NCBI GenBank assembly: GCA_016208305.1
Contig: JACQYI010000054.1
Span: forward strand, 186,001 to 250,000
Direction: 5' to 3'
Origin: Oscillatoriophycideae cyanobacterium NC_groundwater_1537_Pr4_S-0.65um_50_18
Lineage (GTDB): Bacteria > Cyanobacteriota > Cyanobacteriia > Elainellales > Elainellaceae
DNA length: 64,000 bases
The position numbers and the translations under genes are program-made. The notes beneath the pieces were generated by a model. It was not told the origin of the DNA. It saw nothing but the letters and a program-made list of their open reading frames with translations, and did not search any database. Below are positions 34,454 through 43,400 of this stretch, piece after piece (position 1 is the first letter of the stretch; every line of letters begins with the position of its first letter).

Positions 34454-36812
34454 TGGCAGCTTCTAGCAAGATGCGCTGTTCAGATCGGGCGATCGCCGCA
34501 TGCACCCGCTCGATATCCTGTGGATCGATTGAGAGACTGGTGATGCCCCAGCGAATCAAAGATTCAATGATTTCGATATGTTGGCTGACCGCCTCACCGC
34601 AAATCGAGCAGGGAATGCCTAGCTGCTGCGCCGTTTGAATCAGGTACTGAAGTGCCCGCATGACAGCAGGATGATGTTGGTCAAAAACGGTTTGCATCTG
34701 GGGATGATCGCGATCGACTCCGAGCAGCAGTTGCGTCAAATCATTGGTGCCAATGGCGATGCCCTGCACTCCGGCGCGCACATAATCCGGCAATAGCAAC
34801 AACACCGAAGGCACTTCTGCCATGATCCAAAGCTGAAAATGAGGGTTCTGCGTTAACCCAGCTTGCTCAACGCGCTGACGACAAAAAACGAACTCCTCTA
34901 CCGTGCGCACGAAAGGCAAAATGAGATGCAGATTTTTGTAGCCGTTTTGCTGCACTTGCCGTAACGCAGCCAATTCTTGATCAAACAATGTGGCGTTGAT
35001 CTGATAGCTAAAGGTGCCTCGCAACCCCAAGGCGGGATTGGTTTCTGCGAAGTTTGTCAGATGGGGAAACTCATGCGATCGCAAGTCCAGCGATCGATAA
35101 AATACCGGACGTGGGGCAAACGCAGCTACAAAGGGCTGAACCGATTCGGCAATCCGATCGCTCAAACCCTGCTCCTGGTTTTGCAAAGCCGTCATTAGCA
35201 GCAGTTCAGACCGCAGCAAGCCTATGCCATCGACCGATAGACGAGAAATTTCAGCGATCGCCTGGGGCTGGCTGAGGGTGACCCAAAGCTGTGTTGCAAT
35301 TTTGGGTGACCTGGGTTGAGGCGAAAGCGCTGAACGAGGCACCGGAAATGAGGCCGGAAATGAGGGTGTCTTAACTTGATGGGCGGCAAACTCCTGCTCT
35401 CCTAGGGCTAAATGCACCTCGCCCCGATCGCCATTCACCCAAAGGCGATCGCCTGTCTGAATTCTCTGTGTTGCATGGCGCACGCCCACCACCGCAGGGA
35501 TGCCCATCTCTCTAGCCAATATAGCGGCATGGCTCGTCATACCACCCTGCTCGGTGATAATGCCTGCAACCTGGTGTAACCCCGCAACTTGATCAGGCGT
35601 AATCATGGACGCAACCAAAATGGCCTGAGTGGGTATAGAGGCGAGCGTCTCTCCAAGTTGGCAAACCCAGGCTACAGCGGCGATCGTCCCCCCCGAAGCA
35701 GGCGTCCCAGTCAGTAAGGTGGGCTGCGGCGCTAGGGGATGAGCAGGCTGCAAAGCCTCGCCGGGTTGATCTGCCTCCTGATGAAGACTGCTCGGCATCA
35801 ACTGCGGAATGGCTTGAGTGATGTAGAGTTCAGGCTGCTGCTGGGAAAATTGGCACAGCGTCCATTCTAAGTTGAGGGGGATGGCAGGGTTGGCTGCTGT
35901 TTGCTGCACGAGCCGCTTTAGGCTTTGAAGCTGATCCTCAGAGAGTGCAGGACGGGTAGAGGGGCTAACATCTTGATTGGGCTGGCGGATGTAGCGAACA
36001 ACAGGTGAATCTTCTGCCAGAGCAAGGGTATAGGCATACATTTTGCTGCCTAGCGTCTGTGTTCGAGATTCGGTCTGCCGATGAATGCGATAGCGATCGG
36101 GGACGACTTCACCATTTACCCAAGCTTGACCCAGCCCCCAAGTCGCTTGAATATCAAGATAATCAGGCGAAACCTGCACATTCCCTGAAGCGATCGCTGA
36201 CTCAATTGGCTGGATCAAGATGGCTAAATTGATCTGCTGAAGTTGAATGCCCAAGCGCTGCCAATAAAGTAAGCTTCGGGCGCGAAACAGCTCAGCCCAA
36301 GTTTGCTTTAGACTCTGGGCGATCGCTTCCTGACTCCAGCCGCTGAGATGGGATTCCAGTAATCCTGAAGTGCGATGACACACCGTAGAATCTAGGGTTT
36401 GCAGAATAAAAGAGGGACGGAAAATTAGGGCTTGCCCAGAATTTTCTCCAGAACTTTCTTCCAACCTTCTCCAATCTTGAATAGCTGCTGCGATCGCGAC
36501 GACCCACGCCTCAGGCACCTCACCCGACAAAATAGCTTGGCGAATTTGCTGCGTTACTCCTTGCAACTGTTGCGGCTGATCGACATCCACATGCAGCGAA
36601 GAGTGGGGTAAATCGGTCAGCATCGGATTTTGCCATGCAATTTTCTCCAGAAACGCCTGGAGCATCGCAGCAGAAACGACAATGCCGGGAAGCACAGGGT
36701 AGCCCTGCTGTTTAAGTAAGCCTAAGTAAAACGCTTTATCTCCCACTAAGCTGCGGTCAGAGGGCTGAATTTGCTCCAGCCGATACAAATAGTCCACAGG
36801 CATAGGCAGCAT
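34437..36812 (-). CDS. PEP-synthase-like protein with altered ATP-binding half
   Basis: A 791-residue protein with the domain order of phosphoenolpyruvate synthase: N-terminal ATP-grasp (about 1-330), swivelling phosphohistidine domain (catalytic His in GGMTSHAAILAREMGIPAVVG) and C-terminal TIM barrel. The barrel has FYRSLDLRSHEF, NPALGLRG, IMAEVPS, IGTNDLTQLLLGVDRD and the catalytic Cys in CSICGEA. The C-terminal two thirds look intact. In the N-terminal part, the usual VRSSATAED...FAGQ signature appears as FRPSFILQTLDSTVCHRTSG, so nucleotide binding may be changed. It may still make PEP from pyruvate, or it may be a relative with another donor. Confidence 0.8.
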   Translation of the reverse strand: MLPMPVDYLYRLEQIQPSDRSLVGDKAFYLGLLKQQGYPVLPGIVVSAAMLQAFLEKIAWQNPMLTDLPHSSLHVDVDQPQQLQGVTQQIRQAILSGEVPEAWVVAIAAAIQDWRRLEESSGENSGQALIFRPSFILQTLDSTVCHRTSGLLESHLSGWSQEAIAQSLKQTWAELFRARSLLYWQRLGIQLQQINLAILIQPIESAIASGNVQVSPDYLDIQATWGLGQAWVNGEVVPDRYRIHRQTESRTQTLGSKMYAYTLALAEDSPVVRYIRQPNQDVSPSTRPALSEDQLQSLKRLVQQTAANPAIPLNLEWTLCQFSQQQPELYITQAIPQLMPSSLHQEADQPGEALQPAHPLAPQPTLLTGTPASGGTIAAVAWVCQLGETLASIPTQAILVASMITPDQVAGLHQVAGIITEQGGMTSHAAILAREMGIPAVVGVRHATQRIQTGDRLWVNGDRGEVHLALGEQEFAAHQVKTPSFPASFPVPRSALSPQPRSPKIATQLWVTLSQPQAIAEISRLSVDGIGLLRSELLLMTALQNQEQGLSDRIAESVQPFVAAFAPRPVFYRSLDLRSHEFPHLTNFAETNPALGLRGTFSYQINATLFDQELAALRQVQQNGYKNLHLILPFVRTVEEFVFCRQRVEQAGLTQNPHFQLWIMAEVPSVLLLLPDYVRAGVQGIAIGTNDLTQLLLGVDRDHPQMQTVFDQHHPAVMRALQYLIQTAQQLGIPCSICGEAVSQHIEIIESLIRWGITSLSIDPQDIERVHAAIARSEQRILLEAAINSTS

Positions 36813-37332
36813 GAGAGAGTTTCACCCAAGCGATCGAACAGTCAAACAAGAATGCATTTCAGCAGAAGATATTGCGATTTCAAGCCATCTTTCGGGGCTA
36901 GCCAGGGTTGAGTCGCTCTCAAAGGGTAATAATTTTTTTGTTAAATGGGCTTTGCCTATTCAACAGAAAATCCTTACCTACAATATGGCCACCTCGGATT
37001 TTTTGATTGCCGCATTCTAAGCTTCATCTTCTCATTCTGCTGCGAATTGTGTGGCATTGTTGCTGCGAAAACAGCTGTTCCAAATTCAAAGCTGTCCTGC
37101 AACATAGCCTCATTTTTTCGGTGCAGATCCAATGCTGCAGTCAAAAGCAATCATCATTGCCCAAAAAATACTCAATTATTATGTTCCGTTCAGCTATTTT
37201 ACTGAATTTTAATCAAAGGTTGTTATTTAAATCACATAATTTCCGTGTCCTCCTTGAGTGAGTTCCGATCCCCAATCTTCTATATTCAAGCAGTCCTGAA
37301 TCATAAGTCACTCGAAAAAAGGATGGCACACC
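36813..37332. other. AT-rich intergenic region
   Basis: About 520 bp, markedly more AT-rich than the flanks. Short ORFs exist on the plus strand (for example 36811-37020) but have no ribosome site or recognisable protein. It is probably the regulatory region of the RTX-repeat gene. Confidence 0.55.
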
Positions 37333-38076
37333 ATGAAAAAAATGCGTAAACCTCAGCGGGGTCCACTTGGTACTGAAGGAGATGACCTCCTCAAAGGGAG
37401 TAACAAAGTTGACAAGGTCAAGGGTGGTTCAGGCAACGACAAGATCTGGGGTCAAAAGGGCAATGACAATTTGCTCGGTGACGTTGGTGATGATGTACTC
37501 ATGGGCGACGTTGGCAATGACTCTGCGGATGGCGGCGTTGGCAATGACAAGCTATTCGGTGGCCAAGGCAAAGATGTATTGATGGGTGGCGAGGGCAATG
37601 ACCTGCTAGACGGTGGCCAAGGCAAAGACCTGCTGTATGGCGGTTTGGGCAACGACACATTATTGGGCGGCAACGGTAACGATCTGCTGGTTGGCGCTCA
37701 AGCTCAAGTCACACCCGTCGATCCTTTAACCCCAACGACCCTGCCACTACCAGAAGTTGATCAACTAACAGGCGGCAGAGGCAAAGACACCTTTGTCTTG
37801 GGTGTTGCAGCTACTGGCACAAGCCCTGCAGCCTCTTTTTACAGCTCCAGTGCCGATGCCGATTATGCGCTGATTACCGACTTTGGCCAACCCGATCGAA
37901 TTCAGTTGGCAGGAGCCGTAACAGACTACACCTTGGGAGCCGTTTCGGTTGGAGTACCTGCTGGAGCAGGGATTTACCTCAACAAAGTAGGTCAGCCTGC
38001 TGAACTGGTTGCTGTTTTGGCTGGAGCTGATTTCAACACCGTTAGCCTTAGCTCTCCGTCTTTCGTCTTTGGCTAA
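37333..38076 (+). CDS. RTX calcium-binding repeat protein
   Basis: A 247-residue protein built from about a dozen glycine- and aspartate-rich nonapeptides (GGxGxDxLx, about residues 12-120), such as [10 protein letters not shown] and [10 protein letters not shown], which fold into a calcium-binding beta-roll. A C-terminal domain (about 138-247, [15 protein letters not shown] onward) resembles the type I secretion signal region of such proteins. There is no N-terminal signal peptide, as expected for type I export. No adjacent type I ABC exporter is present. The nearest adaptor-ABC operon (8.6-12 kb) is of the MacAB type. The role (S-layer, motility or adhesion) cannot be assigned. Confidence 0.9.
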   Translation: MKKMRKPQRGPLGTEGDDLLKGSNKVDKVKGGSGNDKIWGQKGNDNLLGDVGDDVLMGDVGNDSADGGVGNDKLFGGQGKDVLMGGEGNDLLDGGQGKDLLYGGLGNDTLLGGNGNDLLVGAQAQVTPVDPLTPTTLPLPEVDQLTGGRGKDTFVLGVAATGTSPAASFYSSSADADYALITDFGQPDRIQLAGAVTDYTLGAVSVGVPAGAGIYLNKVGQPAELVAVLAGADFNTVSLSSPSFVFG

Positions 38077-38300
38077 AGTTTTCAGGTCTTTTTCCGACTT
38101 TTAAGGCGTAGGTTTACCACTATTACGATCAGTATTAGACTGACTTTTTCAAGCTCAAGACTCTACTCGGTTTTCTACAGCAATTTTTATAGCATCTACC
38201 ACAGGTCTTTTTTGAACGCTGAGTTCGGCAAAGCTCCTGAAAAACAAGCCTGGTTGCACTAAGCACAAAGCGCTGTATTTTCCGAACTATACACTCCAAT

Positions 38301-38338
38301 GAAAAGCTGGGAAGCAAAACCTTGTTTCCTAGCTTTTC
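38301..38338. terminator. Bidirectional hairpin between RTX and ppx genes
   Basis: GAAAAGCTGGGAAGCAA pairs with TTGTTTCCTAGCTTTTC (15 of 17) around a four-base loop, between two convergent genes. It is a likely terminator for one or both. Confidence 0.6.
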
Positions 38339-38372
38339 ACCTTTCTAGGTATTCAGATTCAAGCGTTCACAT

Positions 38373-40055
38373 CTAACTGTTCGCGATCATAGGAACATCT
38401 AGCGTTGAGGATAGTTTGATGCCAAACTGTGTCTCAAAGGCGAGTTTCTTTAGCTCTAAGCTCCAGAGTTCTAGCGCACAGTCATCGTCCGATCGCGCTG
38501 CCTGCAAATGTAGCTGCAACAATTGAGAATCTTGATCATAGGTGCAATGAACTTGCTGCACAGCACCAATTTGACGGCGATCGAGGGCTACGGCCAGCCG
38601 CAGAAGTGGATTAAGCTGATCGACCAGGCGGCGATGTTTTTTGCTGCTGATGCTGCGATAGCTATCGTGCTTTTTCTTAGGGCTACTCTTGCGGTGATAG
38701 CGCGCTAAGTTAGCGATCGTTTCAATTTCTACTTCTGTATAGCCCAGCAAATCTCCATAGCGGATGAGGTAGTAGGAATGCTTGTGATGGGCGCTGTGGC
38801 TGATAAAGTGGCCGCAGTTGTGCAAAATTGCCGCTGCCCACAGCAGCTCACGCTCAGCAGCTCCCCACTGGTGCAAACTGCCTGAGGTTTGGTCAAATAA
38901 GCTGAGGGCAAAATTGGCGACTCGCTCACTGTGCACCAGATCCACATTATATTTGTGAGCAATTTTAATCACGCTGCGTTGGCGCACCGAGCCTTGAAAA
39001 CGCAAGCGGTCTTCAATCAGACCGTGGGTTAGCATCCAGTCTACGACCACGCCTTCCCGAAGAGCACGTTCGCAGATAGTAATGTTTTCTAAACCCAGCA
39101 ATGCCATAGCTTCTTGCAGAATCATGGCTCCGGCAATGATGATCTCAGAACGGCGATCGGACATACCCGGAACCTCGGCTCGCTCAGCATTGTTGAGCTT
39201 GCGAAGACGGTTCACAATTTCGCGCAGATCACGCAGGCTAAACTGGTAGCCGTTTAAAGGCGTCGGCACGATTCCCAGCTTTTCACGAGCATGGATAGTG
39301 GCCAGGGTTTCGATCGTTCCTGAGGTGCCAATCATCCCAATTTCTTCGCCAGGTTGGAGCTGCGCCTGCAATTCTTCGACCGATCGCTCCAGCATTCCCC
39401 GCACATAGGCTTGCAGGTAGTTAAACTCGCTGTTGCTAATGGGGTCAGTGTTGACCATTTCTGAGGTCAGCCGCACTGCCCCAATTTTGGTGCTGCTCAG
39501 CGTTCGCGGCTCATGCCCATCTCCCAAAACCAGTTCTGTAGAGCCGCCGCCAATGTCAATAATGACATGGGGTTGGTGGCTAAACTCTACGCCCGACAGC
39601 ACCCCAAGATAAATGCGGCGGGCTTCTTCTTGTCCTGAGATGAGATCGATAATCAGCCCTGTTTCTTGCTCAACCTCCTGCAAAAAATCTTTGCCGTTGG
39701 GGGCTTCACGCACAGCGCTAGTGGCAACAGCCACTATTTCTTCTGCCTTCAGGCTCTTGGCAATTTCTTTGCAGCGTTTTAAGGCCGCAATGGCGCGATC
39801 GATTGCTGCGCGCGTGAGGCAGCCTGTGGCTTTATCGCGATCGCCCAACCGGACTGTTGACTTTTCGCGAGCCACGATGGTGAAGGCTGGCAGGCTAGGC
39901 TGAATTCTCGCCACTGCCATATGAATCGAGTTTGTGCCCACATCAATCGCGGCTAAGGTGCGATCGGCACTGCTGTCAAGAAAAAGGTTTTGCCTTGGGG
40001 CAGGCATTACAGGGGCAAGCAAAGGTTCTTGATTCTCATGGATCAGCTCGATCAT
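38373..40055 (-). CDS. ppx: Exopolyphosphatase / pppGpp phosphatase family
   Basis: A 560-residue Ppx/GppA protein that shortens polyphosphate or hydrolyses pppGpp. The N-terminal ASKHA fold has AAIDVGTNSIHMAVARI (phosphate-1 loop), ATSAVREAPNGKDFL, VIIDIGGGSTELVLG (phosphate-2 loop) and MIGTSGTIETLA. The C-terminal helical region (about 330-560) is HD-like, with ILHNCGHFISHSAHHKHSYY. Length and domain order match the long cyanobacterial form. It helps control phosphate storage and possibly the stringent response. Confidence 0.93.
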   Translation of the reverse strand: MIELIHENQEPLLAPVMPAPRQNLFLDSSADRTLAAIDVGTNSIHMAVARIQPSLPAFTIVAREKSTVRLGDRDKATGCLTRAAIDRAIAALKRCKEIAKSLKAEEIVAVATSAVREAPNGKDFLQEVEQETGLIIDLISGQEEARRIYLGVLSGVEFSHQPHVIIDIGGGSTELVLGDGHEPRTLSSTKIGAVRLTSEMVNTDPISNSEFNYLQAYVRGMLERSVEELQAQLQPGEEIGMIGTSGTIETLATIHAREKLGIVPTPLNGYQFSLRDLREIVNRLRKLNNAERAEVPGMSDRRSEIIIAGAMILQEAMALLGLENITICERALREGVVVDWMLTHGLIEDRLRFQGSVRQRSVIKIAHKYNVDLVHSERVANFALSLFDQTSGSLHQWGAAERELLWAAAILHNCGHFISHSAHHKHSYYLIRYGDLLGYTEVEIETIANLARYHRKSSPKKKHDSYRSISSKKHRRLVDQLNPLLRLAVALDRRQIGAVQQVHCTYDQDSQLLQLHLQAARSDDDCALELWSLELKKLAFETQFGIKLSSTLDVPMIANS

Positions 40056-40300
40056 TCAAGTATTAGGGGATGGATGGGGGCAGGAATAAATGCTGCAAAA
40101 TTTGTCTAGATTCCCGCTGTCTGTCAGATCTTATCGTGATGCACTACCCCTTGACGCAGCACTCGGTAAAGATTCAACGTAAATCACACCCTCGAATATT
40201 ACACATCTTGACAAAGTTTCAGAGGCGCTCAAGAGAGCCTCAATCCACTGGGTTTTGCCTTGCTTTTTGAACTGCTCTTTAGCTCTGCCCAGGCAAAAAC

Positions 40301-40600
40301 CTATAGCTCTTGCATTAAGCGCAGGTAATTCTGTTGCAGGTTTGTGTGGGTTGCCACCATTTGCTCAGACATATCGCGCTCAACGTCAGAGATTTGCTCC
40401 CAAAAAGCAGCCGATCGCCTTGCTGCAATGACATCTTTCCAAGCAAGGGTCAGCAGTTCAGCCGCTAGGGGATTGTCGATCGCCAAGCTAGCTTGAAACT
40501 CGGCAAACGCCTGATGGGCTTCTGCGTGCCGGGTCATATCCGTGGCAAGTGAGAGGCAGGCTTGAAATTTGGCGATCGCGTCGGCAGCAAGCTGAGTCAT
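40301..40600 (-). CDS. Small conserved hypothetical protein
   Basis: A mainly helical protein of 99 residues with no signal or membrane segment, containing FQACLSLATDMTRHAEAHQ and AAELLTLAWKDVIAARRSA. The frame is open to 40681, but the first 27 residues are of unlikely composition. I chose the internal ATG at 40600. I do not recognise a family. It is divergent from trpS. Confidence 0.6.
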   Translation of the reverse strand: MTQLAADAIAKFQACLSLATDMTRHAEAHQAFAEFQASLAIDNPLAAELLTLAWKDVIAARRSAAFWEQISDVERDMSEQMVATHTNLQQNYLRLMQEL

Positions 40601-40930
40601 GATTGAAAAGCCCTGGTTTGAAGGAACACTTTTAGAGAAATACTTTTGAGGGAATACGGTGAGGTAACAGCGACATGACAACCATTTGAGAAATCAAATT
40701 TGAGAAATCAATTTAAGGAGTCATGTATCATTTCTGTTACATTTTTTAATTATAGTAAATCAAGTTAGGGTGGCTCAGCAGCACCCTGTTCGGTTTTCAT
40801 TCCTCCGATAGAATTCCTTGAGAATTCCCTCAACGAGGCATGACGAAGAGGCGATCGCTCAGGCAGAATGACAAAATAATGGAAGAGTTGGGGCTATTGA
40901 ACGTTCAAGTGGGAGTTCGAGTTCGTACCT

Positions 40931-41941
40931 ATGGGTAAGCCGCGTGTTTTTTCTGGAATTCAGCCAACGGGTGACATCCACTTAGGCAACTATTTAGGAG
41001 CCATTCGCAACTGGGTGGAAGGACAGAGCAATTATGAAAATTTCTTTTGCGTGGTCGATTTGCATGCTATTACCGTGTCTCACGACCCCAAAGCTTTAGC
41101 CGCAGATACTCACAAGGTTGCTGCGCTTTACTTGGCCTGCGGCATTGAGCTAGAACATGCCAGTATTTTTGTCCAATCCCACGTTTCGGCTCATAGCGAA
41201 CTGACCTGGCTACTGAACTGCATTACGCCCTTAAACTGGCTGCAAGATATGGTGCAGTTTAAAGAGAAAGCCATCAAGCAAGGCGAGAATGTGGGCACAG
41301 GTTTGCTGGATTACCCCGTACTCATGGCTGCCGATATTTTGCTCTACGACACAGACAAAGTGCCTGTGGGCGAAGATCAAAAGCAGCACCTAGAGCTAAC
41401 GCGAGACATTGCTGCCCGACTGAACTATCTCTATGGCAGCGAAAATCAGCCTGTGCTGAAGCTGCCAGAGCCGATGATTCGGGCTGAAGGGGCGCGGGTC
41501 ATGAGCCTAACGGACGGCACCCGCAAAATGTCAAAATCTGATCCATCAGAGCTGAGCCGCATCAACTTGCTCGATCCGCCGGAGGCCATCCAGCAAAAAA
41601 TTAAGCGCTGCAAAACCGATTCTGTTCGGGGTCTGACTTTCGACGATCCAGAGCGTCCAGAGTGCCATAATTTGCTGACGCTTTATATGATTTTGTCCAA
41701 TCAGACAAAAGCTGCCGTTAGCGCAGAGTGCGCTGATATGGGATGGGGACAGTTTAAGCCTTTGCTGATGGAGACCGCGATCGCTGCCCTCAAGCCAATC
41801 CAAGATAAGTACCAAGAAATTATGGGGGAACCTGGCTATTTGGAGACCGTCTTGAAGCAAGGCCGAGAAAATGCTGAAGCGATCGCCAATCCTACCCTTG
41901 CCAGAGTCAAAGCAGCCCTAGGCTACTCACTCCCCCTCTGA
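40931..41941 (+). CDS. trpS: Tryptophanyl-tRNA synthetase
   Basis: Class I aminoacyl-tRNA synthetase charging tRNA-Trp. The HIGH-like motif is in GIQPTGDIHLGNYLGAI (residues about 9-25) and the KMSKS loop is in GTRKMSKSDPSE (about 196-207). PVGEDQKQHLELTRDIA is the conserved dimer and substrate region. The length of 336 residues is typical of bacterial TrpS. A stable hairpin follows the stop. Confidence 0.97.
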   Translation: MGKPRVFSGIQPTGDIHLGNYLGAIRNWVEGQSNYENFFCVVDLHAITVSHDPKALAADTHKVAALYLACGIELEHASIFVQSHVSAHSELTWLLNCITPLNWLQDMVQFKEKAIKQGENVGTGLLDYPVLMAADILLYDTDKVPVGEDQKQHLELTRDIAARLNYLYGSENQPVLKLPEPMIRAEGARVMSLTDGTRKMSKSDPSELSRINLLDPPEAIQQKIKRCKTDSVRGLTFDDPERPECHNLLTLYMILSNQTKAAVSAECADMGWGQFKPLLMETAIAALKPIQDKYQEIMGEPGYLETVLKQGRENAEAIANPTLARVKAALGYSLPL

Positions 41942-41965
41942 AGCCTATCTTTTCTCCATCAATTC

Positions 41966-42000
41966 TTTATGCGAGGGGCGCGGAGTGCCTCTCGCATAAA
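41966..42000. terminator. Hairpin between trpS and the PmbA-like gene
   Basis: TTTATGCGAGGGG pairs with CCTCTCGCATAAA (12 of 13). It stands between convergent genes and is flanked by an A-run on the right, which reads as a T-run upstream for the minus strand. It is a plausible transcription end for trpS. Confidence 0.5.
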
Positions 42001-42032
42001 AAAACCACGCCTTAAAAAACGCCGGATTTTGG

Positions 42033-43400
42033 CTAAAGCGTGTAGGTAAACCCATCAACAATCAGTCCGGGTGCCCAGACGCCACCGAGCGATCGCAGAT
42101 CGTAGGTGCCCACCTCTGGAATAAATTCCTGGAAGTCGGTTAGTGCCGCCAAGCTTTCTCCAAAGCAGCGATAGAGGCTTTCATCGAAACGTAGGTTTTC
42201 GATTGGCGCAACGATCTCGCCCTCTTCTACCCAGAAACAGGCATAGCGCGTCATGCCCGTAACCCGTCCGGTGGGGCGATCGCTCCAGTTGAGGTAGTGC
42301 AGGTTAGACAAGTACAGACCAGTGCCCAAGGTTTGCAGGATCTGGGCTGCGGCTAGGGTGCCCGGTGACAAATCAGGCGATCGCAATGACTCGCCGCCAT
42401 TTGCGCCATTCGCAATCTTGCCATACTCTTTGGCAGTCCGAGAGTTGACCAGGGTATTGACCAGTTCTCCTTTGTGTATCAGGGGTAGCTCTATCGGTGC
42501 GATTTCTCCCCAGTCATTAAATCGAGGCACCAGTCCATGCCGGAAGTTTTCGCTGAGGGTGAAGTGAGCAGAGAGCTTTTTCTCGCCGCGTTGCAGCATA
42601 GCCAGGGCGCTATCACCCCGTTGCAACGCCGACTCGCTCACGCCGCCCCAGGAAAACATTCCCAGCAGATCGGCCACAGCAGAGGGAGCCAGGTAGGTGC
42701 GGTACTGGCCTCTAGGTACTGCTTGAGGCGATCGCGCCAGACGTTCTAGCTGCTGCTTAGAGGTAGCGAGCTTAGCGCTATACGCTGCGGCATCCCATTC
42801 ATTGCCCGCAAATGTGCCTTTGACGGCTTGCCCGTCGGCTGTAAACAGAGAATAGTCCAGCGCAAAGGACTCGGTCGCAAACCAGTGCTTTTGTCCGGCA
42901 GAGTCGGCAAAGGCTCGAATCTGCGAACCTGCTGCATAGATTCCTGTAAAGTCTAGACCTGACACCTCAGGCAAAATGGCCGATGTCACCTGTTCAGGCG
43001 GCAGCAGGTTGCCCATATGCACTTCATGGCTCGTGGCATTGCCTTCGGGCAGCACCAGATAGGGGTCTTCAGGCAACTGGGGAACTTCTTGCCGCAGTTC
43101 TGCCAGGGCTAAGGTAGCTTGCTGCCAATCGGTTTCCCAATTGCCCGTAAACGGAAAGCTGCGATAGGCATTGCGGCGATCGCCCATGAGGGTCAGGCTG
43201 ATTTCACCATCTGTAATGCAGCCCGTTTGCCGCACCCTAGCGCTGTTAAACCGGACAAACTGGCTCTGTTCGCCCGTTAGCTCTAGCTTGGCCTGTTCGC
43301 TAGGCTGCAAATCAGACAGAAGCGCCTCGACTAGGCGATCGAAGGTGGCCTGCCGATGGGCAATATCCGCACTCAAATTGGCTGGCTCAACCACTTTCAT
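42033..43400 (-). CDS. PmbA-like subunit of TldD/PmbA protease
   Basis: A protein of about 455 residues homologous to PmbA (TldE), the non-catalytic partner of the TldD metalloprotease, which processes small peptides such as microcin precursors. It lacks the HExxxH motif, and has ARVRQTGCITDGEIS and GLVPRFNDWGEI. The frame is open to 43517, but the ATG at 43400 overlaps the stop of the upstream TldD-like gene by 4 bp, so I chose it. The C-terminal LYLSNLHYLNWSDRPTGRVTGM is typical of the family. No peptide substrate gene was recognised nearby. Confidence 0.87.
   Translation of the reverse strand: MKVVEPANLSADIAHRQATFDRLVEALLSDLQPSEQAKLELTGEQSQFVRFNSARVRQTGCITDGEISLTLMGDRRNAYRSFPFTGNWETDWQQATLALAELRQEVPQLPEDPYLVLPEGNATSHEVHMGNLLPPEQVTSAILPEVSGLDFTGIYAAGSQIRAFADSAGQKHWFATESFALDYSLFTADGQAVKGTFAGNEWDAAAYSAKLATSKQQLERLARSPQAVPRGQYRTYLAPSAVADLLGMFSWGGVSESALQRGDSALAMLQRGEKKLSAHFTLSENFRHGLVPRFNDWGEIAPIELPLIHKGELVNTLVNSRTAKEYGKIANGANGGESLRSPDLSPGTLAAAQILQTLGTGLYLSNLHYLNWSDRPTGRVTGMTRYACFWVEEGEIVAPIENLRFDESLYRCFGESLAALTDFQEFIPEVGTYDLRSLGGVWAPGLIVDGFTYTL

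Noticed and set aside
36811-37261. Three short plus-strand ORFs upstream of the RTX gene
   Set aside because: AT-rich DNA, no ribosome binding sites, overlapping frames, unnatural residue composition and no recognised motifs.
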